Assembly: GCA_910575625.1 (NCBI GenBank)
Contig: CAJTFD010000013.1
Span: forward strand, 1 to 64,000
Origin: Clostridia bacterium
GTDB taxonomy: Bacteria; Bacillota; Clostridia; Lachnospirales; Lachnospiraceae
Reading direction: 5' to 3'
Length of the DNA stretch: 64,000 nt
In this document: positions 8,652 to 17,372 of the stretch, one piece after another
Numbering within the stretch: position 1 is the stretch's first letter
Layout of the letters: every line of letters starts with the position of its first letter
Program-made: the position numbers and the translations under genes
The notes under the pieces: generated by a model
What the model was told of the DNA's origin: nothing
What the model saw: only the letters and a program-made list of their open reading frames with translations
The model's database searches: none

Positions 8652-9376
8652 TGAAGAGGAAGTTCTGGAACTGGATAGAAAACCAGGATGAGGGCGGCGC
8701 AGGGATGCGGACGCTCTTTTTGAATGGGGAGATTTCGGATGAGACCTGGTTCGGGGATGAGGTCACGCCGGGGATCTTCCGGGATGAGCTGAATGCCGGG
8801 AAGGGGCCGGTCAATGTCTGGATCAATTCCCCGGGCGGAGATGTGTTCGCGGCGGCGCAGATATACAACATGCTGATGGATTATCCCTACGATGTGGCGG
8901 TGTTTATAGACGGCCTGGCGGCGAGCGCCGCGTCTGTGGTCGCGATGGCGGGGACGAAGGTGAGGATGTCGCCGGTGGCGATGATGATGATCCACAACCC
9001 GGCCACTATTGCGATAGGGGATTCTGAGGAGATGAAGAAGGCGGTCAGGATGCTGGACGAGGTGAAGGAGTCCATCATGAACGCCTATGAGATCAAGACC
9101 GGGCTTGCCAGGGATAAGATTTCAAGGCTGATGGATGCGGAGAGCTGGTTCAATGCAAAGAAGGCCGTGGAGCTTGGGTTCGCGGACGAGGTCATGTTTT
9201 CCGGAAGGGACGCGGAGGATGCGGGCGGCGTGCCGTTTTCGGATGAGATGGGTGCGCCGGTGATGTTTTCCAGGCAGGCGGTGATGAATTCCATGCTGGG
9301 CAGGCTCATCCCGCCGAAGAAGCCGGGGACTCCGGCGGAGCAGCTGGAGAAGAGGCTGAACCTGCTCCTGCATTAG
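8648..9376 (+). CDS. Head maturation protease, ClpP-like
   Basis: The 242-residue serine protease has the ClpP/crotonase fold: VNVWINSPGGDVFAAAQIYN, the nucleophile region GLAASAASVVAMAG and the histidine region MMMIHNPATI. It cleaves scaffold or capsid N-terminal segments during prohead maturation. It lies between portal and capsid as in other HK97-type phages and overlaps portal by 4 bp. Confidence 0.9.
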   Translation: MMKRKFWNWIENQDEGGAGMRTLFLNGEISDETWFGDEVTPGIFRDELNAGKGPVNVWINSPGGDVFAAAQIYNMLMDYPYDVAVFIDGLAASAASVVAMAGTKVRMSPVAMMMIHNPATIAIGDSEEMKKAVRMLDEVKESIMNAYEIKTGLARDKISRLMDAESWFNAKKAVELGFADEVMFSGRDAEDAGGVPFSDEMGAPVMFSRQAVMNSMLGRLIPPKKPGTPAEQLEKRLNLLLH

Positions 9377-9510
9377 GCCGTTTCGGGAGAGGCGGGCGGC
9401 TGGCATATCGGATATCCTGAAGATTTGAAGCACATGGGCAGGACAGGGTGCCTGTCGTTACAGGGAGAAGGCGGCAGGGGGTCCTGCTGGGATCAGGAAG
9501 ATGGGGACAA

Positions 9511-9533
9511 GGGCTGAGGGATCGGCTCTTTTT
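9511..9533 (+). terminator. Terminator before PAPS-reductase-like moron
   Basis: The stem GGGCTG / CGGCTC with loop AGGGAT is followed by five T. The same hairpin recurs at 10351-10373, at the 3' end of the next gene. Confidence 0.6.
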
Positions 9534-9557
9534 CTGTTCCAGGGGGAGGTGGGAACG

Positions 9558-10418
9558 GTGGGGAAGACCGGGAAAGGGGATTACCATGCGGTGTCATTGT
9601 CCGGCGGGAAGGACAGCACTGCGATGCTCCTCATGATGATAGAGAGGGGGATGCCGGTTGACGGCGTGTTCTGGGCGGATACGGGCATGGAGTTCCCGGA
9701 GATGTACCGGCATATTGAAAAGGTGGATGCGTACCTGTTCCGGGAGCGGGGGCTGCATATCCATGTCCTGCGCCATCCGCGCGGTTTTGAATGGCTCATG
9801 TTTGAGGAGCCGAAGCAGAAGAAGTCCGCGGTGGAGCGGCGCATCCGGGACGGCGTCCCTTTATGCGGGAACGGGTGGCCGGGGATCCGGGTGAGGTGGT
9901 GCACGGGGCAGCTGAAGACGCACCTGATCACGAAGGAGGTCAACCGCCTGAAAGGGGAGTATGATGCCGTTTCCTATGTCGGCATCGCGTATGATGAGCC
10001 AGGGCGGTGCAAGGGGGAGCGCTACCCGCTTGTGGAGTGGCGGGTTACGGAGGAAGAGGCGCTGCGGTACTGCTACGGGAAGGGGTTTGACTGGGGCGGG
10101 CTGTATGAGATCTACCATCGGTGTTCCTGCTGGTGCTGCCCGTTCCAGAGGATTGACGAGCTGCGGAAGTTACGGAAGCACCATCCTGAATTATGGGGGA
10201 GGATGCTTGAGATGGATGCGCGTGCGCTGGCGCAGTTCGGGGAGACCCCGCTGGGGATGTTCCGGAAGGGCTGGACAGTCGGCTTGCTGGATGCGCGTTT
10301 CGAGGCGGAGGAGCAGGGCAGGAGGTTCTGCCGGAAGAAGAAGGAGACAGGGGCTGAGGGATCGGCCCTTTTATTCTGCAATGAAACCGGCATCCCGGAT
10401 GCGGATGCCGCAGATTAA
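9558..10418 (+). CDS. Phosphoadenosine phosphosulfate reductase-family protein
   Basis: The 286-residue product has the PP-loop SLSGGKDSTAMLLM, then FWADTGMEFPEMYRHIE and a cysteine cluster (VRWCTGQLK and CSCWCCPFQ) of PAPS-reductase/ATP-pyrophosphatase phage proteins. These enzymes adenylate or reduce sulfur-containing substrates; the phage substrate is not known. It is inserted between protease and capsid genes. The GTG at 9558 follows GGAGGTGGGAACG, and the frame is open upstream to 9501 only through the terminator. The 3' end runs through a copy of that terminator, so it looks like an acquired moron. Confidence 0.8.
   Translation: MGKTGKGDYHAVSLSGGKDSTAMLLMMIERGMPVDGVFWADTGMEFPEMYRHIEKVDAYLFRERGLHIHVLRHPRGFEWLMFEEPKQKKSAVERRIRDGVPLCGNGWPGIRVRWCTGQLKTHLITKEVNRLKGEYDAVSYVGIAYDEPGRCKGERYPLVEWRVTEEEALRYCYGKGFDWGGLYEIYHRCSCWCCPFQRIDELRKLRKHHPELWGRMLEMDARALAQFGETPLGMFRKGWTVGLLDARFEAEEQGRRFCRKKKETGAEGSALLFCNETGIPDADAAD
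10351..10373 (+). terminator. Second copy of the moron terminator
   Basis: The stem GGGCTG / CGGCCC with loop AGGGAT is followed by TTTTA. It is inside the last codons of the PAPS-reductase-like gene and nearly identical to the hairpin at 9511-9533, including the preceding GACA. Confidence 0.55.
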
Positions 10419-10436
10419 GAAAGAGAGGGTTTGGTT

Positions 10437-11657
10437 ATGGGAAAGATTTTGGAACTGCGTGAGAAGAGGGCGAAGGCGTGGGACGCCGCAAAGAAGTTCC
10501 TGGATGCGAAAAGGGGAGCGGACGGGATGCTGTCCGCAGAGGACACGGCTGCGTATGAGAGGATGGAGGCGGACGTGGTGAACCTGGGGAAGGAGATCGA
10601 GCGGCTGGAAAGGCAGGCGGCGATCGATGCGGAGCTGTCCAGGGCTACCAGCACGCCGATCACGGCAAAGCCCGGCAGCAGGGCGGATGACGGGGAGGGG
10701 GATAAGACGGGGCGCGCCTCTGATGACTACCGGAAGAATTTCTGGAATGCCATGCGCTTAAAGGCCCCTGTACCGGATGTCGCCAATGCCCTGCAGGTGG
10801 GCACGGACTCCGAGGGCGGCTACCTGGTGCCGGACGAGTATGAGCGCACGCTGGTGGAGGCGCTGGAGGAGGAGAACGTCTTCCGGCAGATGGCGAAGGT
10901 CATCAGGACTTCCAGCGGCGACCGGAAGATCCCGGTGGTGGCGGGCAAGGGCACGGCGTCCTGGATCGATGAGGAGGGCGCGTTCCCGGAGAGTGATGAT
11001 TCCTTCGGGCAGGTTTCCATCGGGGCGTATAAGCTGGGGACGATGATCAAGGTTTCCGAGGAGCTGCTGAATGATTCCGTGTTTGACCTGCAGTCCTATA
11101 TCTCCCGTGAGTTTGCCCGCAGGATTGGGGCGAAGGAAGAGGAGGCGTTCTTTGCGGGGGACGGCAAGGGCAAGCCGCTGGGCGTGCTGGCGGCGGCAGG
11201 CGGTGCGGAGACGGGCGTGACGGCTGCATCTGCCACGGCGGTGACGGCGGATGAGCTGATGGACCTGTATTATGCGCTGAAGGCCCCGTACCGGAAGAAG
11301 TCGGTGTGGGTGCTGAACGATTCCACGGTGAAGGCCGTGAGGAAGCTGAAGGACAGCAACGGGCAGTACCTGTGGCAGCCTTCGCTTACGGCGGGGACGC
11401 CGGACACGATCCTGGGCAGGCCGGTGAGGACTTCGGCCTATATGCCGGCGATGGCGGCGGGGGCGAAGACGGTGGCCTTCGGGGATTTCTCCTATTACTG
11501 GATCGCCGACAGGCAGGGGCGGAGCTTCAAGCGTCTGAATGAGCTGTATGCGGCATCCGGGCAGGTGGGCTTCCTGGCGAGCCAGAGGGTGGACGGGAAG
11601 CTGGTGCTGGCGGAGGCGGTGAAGGTGCTGGCGCAGAAAGCGGCATCCGGTTCATAA
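10437..11657 (+). CDS. Major capsid protein, HK97 fold
   Basis: The 406-residue protein has an N-terminal coiled-coil scaffold-like delta domain (residues about 1-75: ILELREKRAKAWDAAKKFLD, then IERLERQAAID). The HK97 core begins at about residue 110 (TDSEGGYLVPDEYERTLVEA) and includes GKGTASWIDEEGAFPESD, the ISREFARRIGAKEEEAFFAG helix and LGRPVRTSAYMP. The delta domain is probably removed by the adjacent protease. ATG 10437 with GAGAGGG was chosen over TTG 10431. Confidence 0.93.
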   Translation: MGKILELREKRAKAWDAAKKFLDAKRGADGMLSAEDTAAYERMEADVVNLGKEIERLERQAAIDAELSRATSTPITAKPGSRADDGEGDKTGRASDDYRKNFWNAMRLKAPVPDVANALQVGTDSEGGYLVPDEYERTLVEALEEENVFRQMAKVIRTSSGDRKIPVVAGKGTASWIDEEGAFPESDDSFGQVSIGAYKLGTMIKVSEELLNDSVFDLQSYISREFARRIGAKEEEAFFAGDGKGKPLGVLAAAGGAETGVTAASATAVTADELMDLYYALKAPYRKKSVWVLNDSTVKAVRKLKDSNGQYLWQPSLTAGTPDTILGRPVRTSAYMPAMAAGAKTVAFGDFSYYWIADRQGRSFKRLNELYAASGQVGFLASQRVDGKLVLAEAVKVLAQKAASGS

Positions 11658-11711
11658 AGGACAGAGGGGATCTGAGGGAGGCATTGGGGTGCCGGTGCAG
11701 GAGCCGGCATC

Positions 11712-11738
11712 CCGCCTGTATAAAGCAGGGGCGTTTTT
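11712..11738 (+). terminator. Terminator after capsid gene
   Basis: The arms CGCCTG and CAGGGGCG are followed by TTTTT. It may set capsid apart from the less abundant connector and tail products. A second GC hairpin (GGTGCCGG / CCGGCATCC) lies just before it. Confidence 0.5.
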
Positions 11739-11762
11739 GAGGCTTGAAGGAGGCGGTGCGGC

Positions 11763-12038
11763 ATGGTGGTGACATTGGAAGAGATGAAGGGCTACCTGCG
11801 TGTGGACTATGATGAGGATGACGCCCTGATTGAAAGCATGACCGGGGCTGCGGAGAAGGTCTGCATGGACGTGGCGCGGATGGATGACGAAGGGGAGTTT
11901 GCCCGGGTGGAGAATGCGAAAATCTCTGTGATGTATGCGGCGGCATATCTGTATGAGCACCGGGAGGAGGCGGACCACCACGCCCTTGCCCTGACGCTGC
12001 GCGCGCTCCTCTTTGGCAGCAGGAAGGAGGCGTTCTGA
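11763..12038 (+). CDS. Head-tail connector (gp6-like adaptor)
   Basis: The 91-residue protein starts MVVTLEEMKGYLRVDYDEDDALIES, the signature of the gp6/QLRG-type adaptor that binds beneath the portal. The short helical body (AKISVMYAAAYLYEHRE) fits. It has a GGAGGCGG ribosome site, and its TGA overlaps the ATG of the next gene. Confidence 0.85.
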   Translation: MVVTLEEMKGYLRVDYDEDDALIESMTGAAEKVCMDVARMDDEGEFARVENAKISVMYAAAYLYEHREEADHHALALTLRALLFGSRKEAF

Positions 12039-12379
12039 TGGAGGTGGCTCTGCTGAACGAGAGGGTGATGTTCCAGAGGAATGAGGCCGTTGTGGACGGC
12101 GTGGGGAACCATGTGAATGCCTGGACGGATTATTATGCCTGTTCTGCCACGATCGGCGGGGAGGGGCTGGCGTCTTCGGGGGAAAGGCAGGAGGCCGGGA
12201 TGACCGTGGAGGACGTGTCCATGACGGTGACTGTGCGGTACTGCAGGAAAGCGGTGGACATCATGTCCACCGGATACCGGATCCTGTTCCGCGGGGAGGT
12301 TTATGACATTGTGGATGTGGACCATATGAATTTCAAGAAGAAAGCGGTGAAGTTCATATGCAGGAAAGTGAGGCGGTGA
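12038..12379 (+). CDS. Head closure protein (SPP1 gp16-like)
   Basis: The 113-residue beta-rich protein starts LNERVMFQRNEAVVDGVGNHV and contains WTDYYACSATI and the late GYRILFRGEVYDIVDVD. These are features of phage head-closure/stopper proteins that follow the adaptor. It overlaps the adaptor gene by one base. Confidence 0.82.
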   Translation: MEVALLNERVMFQRNEAVVDGVGNHVNAWTDYYACSATIGGEGLASSGERQEAGMTVEDVSMTVTVRYCRKAVDIMSTGYRILFRGEVYDIVDVDHMNFKKKAVKFICRKVRR

Positions 12380-12380
12380 T

Positions 12381-12761
12381 ATGTCGGACAGGGTGCGGGT
12401 TGACCAGCTTGCGGCTGCGGTGATGGAGGGGCTGGCGGAGTATGCGGACCTTGCGGCGGATGAATTGAAGGCCGCGGTGAAAAGGGCGGGGAGTTCCGTG
12501 AAGAAGGATATCCAGGCGGGCGCGCCGAAGGATACGGGGGCTTATGCGAAGAGCTGGGCGGTGAAGAACGTGAGGGAGACGTCAGGTTCCATTGAGCTGG
12601 TGGTGCATTCCAGGAACCGGTACCAGCTCTCGCATCTGCTGGAGTTCGGCCATGCGAAGCGGGGCGGCGGGCGCGTCCCGGGGAAGGCGCATATCGCCCC
12701 CGCGGAGGAAAGGGCGGAGCGGACGCTGGAACGGGAGATCGAGAAGGCTCTGCGGGGCTGA
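12381..12761 (+). CDS. HK97 gp10-family tail completion protein
   Basis: The 126-residue protein carries APKDTGAYAKSWAVKN, LVVHSRNRYQLSHLLEFGH and a C-terminal HIAPAEERAERTLEREIEKAL helix. This is the standard gp10 pattern (PxDTGxLxxS...LExGxxxR). It joins the head to the tail in siphoviruses. Confidence 0.88.
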   Translation: MSDRVRVDQLAAAVMEGLAEYADLAADELKAAVKRAGSSVKKDIQAGAPKDTGAYAKSWAVKNVRETSGSIELVVHSRNRYQLSHLLEFGHAKRGGGRVPGKAHIAPAEERAERTLEREIEKALRG

Positions 12762-12832
12762 CGGTCTGGGATGCGCGGCGGATGCCGGAGCGCAGGATTG
12801 GGAAGTGTTTGAAGGTTTGGGGAGGTGAGGCT

Positions 12833-13150
12833 GTGGAAGAGCTGGTGAGGATGATAGGGGAGACGGGGCTGCCTTTTGCCTATGACCATTTTGCGGAGGG
12901 GGAGTCGCCGGAGCCGCCTTTTGCCTGTTACCTGCTGCCGGGGAGCGATAATTTCGCGGCGGACGGGAAGGTGTACCACAAGGGCGTGGATGTCCGCCTG
13001 GAGGTCTATACGGACAGGAAGGACCCGGGGCTGGAGGAGCGGGTGGAGGACGTGCTGGATGCCCATGGGGTCTTTTACAACAAGTCGGAGACGTGGATCG
13101 GCAGCGAGAGGCTTTATGAGGTGCTGTATATTTTTGGATGGGAGGCATGA
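12833..13150 (+). CDS. Minor tail/tail terminator-like protein
   Basis: The 105-residue product lies exactly where the tail terminator is encoded in HK97-like phages. Segments such as ACYLLPGSDNFAADGKVY and VRLEVYTDRKDPGLEERVED fit that group. GTG 12833 follows GGAGGTGAGG. An ATG at 12782 would add 17 unlikely residues. Confidence 0.75.
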   Translation: MEELVRMIGETGLPFAYDHFAEGESPEPPFACYLLPGSDNFAADGKVYHKGVDVRLEVYTDRKDPGLEERVEDVLDAHGVFYNKSETWIGSERLYEVLYIFGWEA

Positions 13151-13153
13151 CGG

Positions 13154-13786
13154 ATGCAGAATAAGAAGAACAAAGTGAAATATAACCTGAAGAACACGCA
13201 TTATGCGATGCTCACTGTTTCGGAGGACGGGGCGGTGTCCTACGGCGCGCCGGTCCCGATGCCGGGCTCGGTCTCCATTTCCCTGGACGCCAACGGGGAG
13301 CCGGAGAATTTCTATGCGGACGGGACGGCCTATTATGTGATCAACAACAACATGGGCTATGACGGCGACCTGGAGCTTGCCATGATCCCGGAGTCTTTCC
13401 GCAGGGATGCGCTGCGGGAGGAGCTGGACGACAAGGGCGTGCTGATCGAGAATGCCTCGGCGGAGCTTGCGGCGTTCGCGCTGCTGTTTGAGTTTGACGG
13501 CGACCAGAGGCATATCCGGCATGTCCTCTACAACTGCTCGGCGTCAAGGCCGGGGATCGAGGGCAAGACCAACGAGGAGAGCCGGGAGGTGCAGACGGAG
13601 ACGCTGACCGTCAAGGCCACGCCGCTGGCGGATGGCATGGTGAAGGCGAAGACCGGGGACTCCACGGATGAGGCGGTGTACCAGGACTGGTACAAGGCGG
13701 TGTATATGCCGGTACCGGCGGGGGATAACGGCGGAAGCGGGGATGAGGGCAGCGGGAGCCTGTATGGCGGGGAGGAGATCGGATGA
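13154..13786 (+). CDS. Major tail tube protein (phi13-type)
   Basis: The 210-residue product carries VKYNLKNTHYAMLTV, PVPMPGSVSISLDANGE, YYVINNNMGYDGDLELAMIP, FALLFEFDGDQRHIRHVLYN and QTETLTVKATPLADG. These are hallmarks of the phi13 family of tail tube subunits. The last 20 residues are Gly/Ser-rich. A GGAGGC ribosome site precedes ATG 13154. Confidence 0.9.
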   Translation: MQNKKNKVKYNLKNTHYAMLTVSEDGAVSYGAPVPMPGSVSISLDANGEPENFYADGTAYYVINNNMGYDGDLELAMIPESFRRDALREELDDKGVLIENASAELAAFALLFEFDGDQRHIRHVLYNCSASRPGIEGKTNEESREVQTETLTVKATPLADGMVKAKTGDSTDEAVYQDWYKAVYMPVPAGDNGGSGDEGSGSLYGGEEIG

Positions 13787-14160
13787 GCATGACAAGGAAG
13801 ATTGAGATTGACGGGAAGGAAGTGCCGTTCAGGGCATCGGCGGCGGTGCCGCGCATTTACCGGATCAGGTTCCACCGGGATATCTATAAGGACCTGAGCG
13901 CGCTGGAGAAGAGCATCGGGGGCAGCGATGAGGAGGATTCCAACCTGGACCTGTTCTCGCTGGAGCTGTTTGAGAACATTGCCTTCATCATGGCGAAGCA
14001 CGCGGACCCTTCCATACCGGACACGCCGGAGGAGTGGCTGGACGGCTTCGGGACGTTCTCCATCTACCAGGTGCTGCCCCAGCTGATCGAGCTGTGGGGG
14101 CTGAACGTGAAGACGGACGTGGAGGCTAAAAAAAACTTCGCGCAACTGACCGCCCGATGA
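13783..14160 (+). CDS. Tail assembly chaperone, upstream frame (gpG-like)
   Basis: The 125-residue protein (KIEIDGKEVPFRASAAVPR, then LDLFSLELFENIAFIMAKHA) matches the gpG-like chaperone between tail tube and tape measure. It starts in the last codons of the tube gene. Near its end an A8-C tract holds the slippery heptamer A AAA AAC at 14130-14136, so some ribosomes should move to the -1 frame and read through the next gene, making a gpGT-like fusion. Confidence 0.88.
   Translation: MSMTRKIEIDGKEVPFRASAAVPRIYRIRFHRDIYKDLSALEKSIGGSDEEDSNLDLFSLELFENIAFIMAKHADPSIPDTPEEWLDGFGTFSIYQVLPQLIELWGLNVKTDVEAKKNFAQLTAR
14130..14136 (+). promoter_or_regulatory. Programmed -1 frameshift site AAAAAAC
   Basis: In the upstream frame the codons are AAA AAA AAC, giving the heptamer A AAA AAC in the X XXY YYZ phase. 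A -1 slip enters the frame of 14157-14321, which is open from the slip site. Frameshifting between these two tail chaperone frames is a conserved feature of long-tailed phages. Confidence 0.8.
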
Positions 14161-14321
14161 CCACGCCGCTGTTCCTGCTGCGGTGCGTGCAGCTGGGCAT
14201 TTCCATCCGGGATCTGGATCTGTTGACCATCGGAATGGTGAATGACATGTATGCGGAGAGCAGCAACGACGGGGCGGATTATGCCGTCCTTGCGGGGCAG
14301 GAGGATTTTGACCTATTTTAA
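14157..14321 (+). CDS. Tail assembly chaperone, -1 frame extension (gpT-like)
   Basis: The 54-codon frame (MTTPLFLLRCVQLGISIRDL, ending in AGQEDFDLF) lies -1 relative to the upstream gene and overlaps its stop (ATGA). It is open from the slippery A AAA AAC, so the main product is probably a fusion tail of about 61 residues after LRATDRP. The equivalent T domain recruits the tape measure protein to the tail tube subunits. Independent initiation at 14157 is possible but would lack a clear ribosome site. Confidence 0.8.
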   Translation: MTTPLFLLRCVQLGISIRDLDLLTIGMVNDMYAESSNDGADYAVLAGQEDFDLF

Positions 14322-14332
14322 CCGGAAGTGAT

Positions 14333-14356
14333 GCCCGGGGAGCCGGGCTTTTTTTG
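14333..14356 (+). terminator. Terminator before tape measure gene
   Basis: The arms GCCCGG and CCGGGC with a short loop are followed by seven T. Confidence 0.6.
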
Positions 14357-14377
14357 TGCCATTAAGGGGGTGGTGGT

Positions 14378-17314
14378 GTGGCGGCGAACAGGATAAAAGG
14401 GATTACGGTAGAGATCGGCGGCGACACCACGAAGCTCCAGACGGCTCTAAAAGGTGTGAACACGGAGATCCGGAACACGCAGTCACAGCTTAAGGATGTT
14501 GAGAAGCTGCTGAAGCTGGATCCCGGCAACACGGAGCTGATGGCGCAGAAGCACCGGCTCCTGGGGGATGCGGTCCGGGAGACGAAGGAGAAGCTGGAGA
14601 CGCTGAAGACGGCGGCGGAGCAGGCGAATGACGCGCTGGCGAGGGGCGAGATCTCCCAGGGGCAGTATGACGCATTGCAGAGGGAGATCATCGAGACGGA
14701 GAATAACCTGCGGGACCTGGAGCAGCAGGCGGACAGGTCTGCCGTGGCGCTGCAGAAGATCGGGGCTGCCGGGGAGAAGCTGCAGGGGGTGGGTTCGGCC
14801 ATCGAGGGCGTGGGGAAGAAGCTGATGCCGGTCACGGCTGCCGTGGGCGGACTGGGCACGGCGGCGGTGAAGGTGGCGGCTGACTTTGACTCGGCCATGA
14901 GCCAGGTGGCGGCTGTGTCCGGGGCTACAGGGAAAGACCTGGAGGCACTGCGGGACAAGGCGCGGGAGATGGGGAGCAAGACGAAGTTTTCCGCATCCGA
15001 GGCGGCGGAGGCTATGAACTATATGGCCATGGCCGGGTGGAAGACCGGGGATATGCTCTCCGGCATCGAGGGGATCATGAACCTGGCGGCGGCTTCCGGG
15101 GAGGACCTGGCGACCACTTCCGACATCGTGACGGACGCTTTGACTGCCCTGGGGCTGTCGGCGGAGGATTCGGGGCATTTCGCGGATATCCTGGCGGCGG
15201 CGAGCTCAAACGCGAACACGAACGTGGCCATGATGGGGGAGACGTTCAAGTATTGCGCGCCGGTGGCCGGGGCGCTGGGGTTCACGGCGGAGGATACGGC
15301 GGAGGCCATCGGGCTGATGGCGAACGCGGGGATCAAGTCTTCCCAGGCGGGGACGGCCATGCGCTCCATGATGACGAACCTGACCGGAGAGGTGAAGTTT
15401 ACCGGGGATGCCTTCGGGGAGCTGACGGTGCAGACCACCAACACGGACGGGAGCATGAGGAGCCTGGGGGATATCCTCACTGACTGCCGGGCGGCGTTCG
15501 CGCAGATGTCCGAGTCGGAGAAGGCGGCCAATGCGGAGGCGCTGGTGGGGAAGAACGCTATGAGCGGGTTCCTGGCGGTGATGAACGCCGCTCCGGGGGA
15601 CATTGAGAAGCTGAACAGCGCCATCAACAGCTGTGACGGCACGGCGGAGAAGATGGCGGCCACCATGCAGGATAACCTTGCGGGGCAGCTCACCATATTA
15701 AAGAGCCAGCTGGAGGAGCTGGCTATCTCCATCGGGGAGATACTGATGCCTTATATCCGGCAGATCGTGGGATGGATCCAGGGGCTGGTGGACTGGCTGA
15801 ACAGCCTGGACGAGGGGACGAAGAAGATCATTGTCACGGTGGCGCTGGTGGCGGCCGCGCTGGGGCCGGTGCTGATCGTGGTCGGGAAGGTGGTAGGGGC
15901 CATTGGAACGGTCATGACGGTGGTGCCGCAGATAGCAGGGGCGATTTCCGGCGTGATCGCTTTTGTGTCCGGGACGGTGATCCCGGCGATCTCCGCGGTG
16001 GTGGCTGCTATCGGATGGGTGCCGCTGGCGATCGCGGCTGTTGTCGCCATCCTGGTGGTGCTGTGGAACAAGTGCGAATGGTTCCGGGATGCGGTCCATG
16101 CCGTCTGGACGCAGATCAAGGAGTTTTTCGTTTCGGCATGGCAGGTGATCTGTTCTTTCTTTACGGAGACCATACCCAATGCATGGAATTCCCTTGTGGC
16201 GTTCTTCCAGGGCATCCCGGAGTGGTGGAGCGGGCTGTGGCAGTCCGTGGGTGACTTTTTCAGCAATGTCTGGACGGGGATGATGGAGAACCCCATACTG
16301 ACCGGGATCGTGGACATGATACGCTCCCTGTGGGAGAATCTGTCGTCTACTCTGCAGGGAATCTGGTCGGGCATCCAGACGGCGGCTTCCGGGGCGTGGG
16401 AGCTGGTCAAGAACGTGGTGCTGGGGCCGGTGCTCCTGCTGATCGACCTGGTGACGGGGAACTTTACGAAACTGAAAGAGGATGCGCTGAATATCTGGAC
16501 GAATATCCGGAATGCGGCGTCAAATATCTGGGACGGCATCAGGCAGGTGGTGGGTTCGCTGGCGCAGGGGCTGGTGAACCATGTCACCATCCTGTTTACC
16601 GGGCTGAAGAATACGGCTGCCAATATCTGGGCGGCGGTCAAAAATACGGCTTCGGCTGCATGGAACGGGCTGAAAAATTTAGTGGTGTCTATCGCGTCCA
16701 ATCTGAAGCAGTCGGCGATAAATGCGTTCAGGTCCATGGTGTCCGGGATCGGGTCTGCGCTGTCTTCCCTGGGGAGCGTGGTGCAGTCTGGGTTCCAGTC
16801 GGCCATCAGCTTCATCACTTCGCTGCCGGGGAAGGCGCTGCAGTGGGGGAAGGATTTCATCAACGGGATCGCAGACGGTATCCGCAGTGCTATTGGGAAT
16901 GTGATCAGCGCCGTGTCGGATGTGGCGGACAAGATACGGTCCTTTCTGCATTTCTCCGTGCCGGACGAGGGACCGCTGACGGATTATGAGGATTGGATGC
17001 CTGATTTCATGACCGGGCTTGCGGAGGGCATTGAGAAGGGCCGGGGCATGGTGAAGAGGGCCGTGGCCGGCGTGGCATCTGACCTGATGCTGCAGCCCCG
17101 GGCGGCTGTCCAGGGGATGCAGGATGGCGGCAGCGCTTCCGGGGACTCTTCCGTGAGGGAGCTGCTGGGCGGCCTGAAGGAGATGCTTTCCGGCCTGCAG
17201 GGGATGGCAGGCGGCGGGACCATCTGCATCCCCGTGTATGTGGGCGGGACGCTGCTGGATGAAGTGGTGGTGGACGCCCAGGCGAGGCAGAATTTACGGT
17301 CTGGAGGCCGTTGA
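14378..17314 (+). CDS. Tail tape measure protein
   Basis: The 978-residue product sets tail length. Residues about 10-135 are a charged coiled coil. Residues about 165-370 are the TP901-type tape-measure domain (FDSAMSQVAAVSGATGKDLE, TKFSASEAAEAMNYMAMAGW). Hydrophobic membrane-like segments lie at about 480-575, followed by Trp-rich repeats (WNGLKNL, IWTNIRNAASNIWDGIRQV). The start is GTG 14378 after AAGGGGGTGG. The large size and position downstream of the frameshifted chaperone are standard. Confidence 0.93.
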   Translation: MAANRIKGITVEIGGDTTKLQTALKGVNTEIRNTQSQLKDVEKLLKLDPGNTELMAQKHRLLGDAVRETKEKLETLKTAAEQANDALARGEISQGQYDALQREIIETENNLRDLEQQADRSAVALQKIGAAGEKLQGVGSAIEGVGKKLMPVTAAVGGLGTAAVKVAADFDSAMSQVAAVSGATGKDLEALRDKAREMGSKTKFSASEAAEAMNYMAMAGWKTGDMLSGIEGIMNLAAASGEDLATTSDIVTDALTALGLSAEDSGHFADILAAASSNANTNVAMMGETFKYCAPVAGALGFTAEDTAEAIGLMANAGIKSSQAGTAMRSMMTNLTGEVKFTGDAFGELTVQTTNTDGSMRSLGDILTDCRAAFAQMSESEKAANAEALVGKNAMSGFLAVMNAAPGDIEKLNSAINSCDGTAEKMAATMQDNLAGQLTILKSQLEELAISIGEILMPYIRQIVGWIQGLVDWLNSLDEGTKKIIVTVALVAAALGPVLIVVGKVVGAIGTVMTVVPQIAGAISGVIAFVSGTVIPAISAVVAAIGWVPLAIAAVVAILVVLWNKCEWFRDAVHAVWTQIKEFFVSAWQVICSFFTETIPNAWNSLVAFFQGIPEWWSGLWQSVGDFFSNVWTGMMENPILTGIVDMIRSLWENLSSTLQGIWSGIQTAASGAWELVKNVVLGPVLLLIDLVTGNFTKLKEDALNIWTNIRNAASNIWDGIRQVVGSLAQGLVNHVTILFTGLKNTAANIWAAVKNTASAAWNGLKNLVVSIASNLKQSAINAFRSMVSGIGSALSSLGSVVQSGFQSAISFITSLPGKALQWGKDFINGIADGIRSAIGNVISAVSDVADKIRSFLHFSVPDEGPLTDYEDWMPDFMTGLAEGIEKGRGMVKRAVAGVASDLMLQPRAAVQGMQDGGSASGDSSVRELLGGLKEMLSGLQGMAGGGTICIPVYVGGTLLDEVVVDAQARQNLRSGGR

Positions 17315-17372
17315 TGGGACGGAATGCACGATTCATTGATGTTTGTGCCGATGGGGCGGAAAGGGGGCGCAT

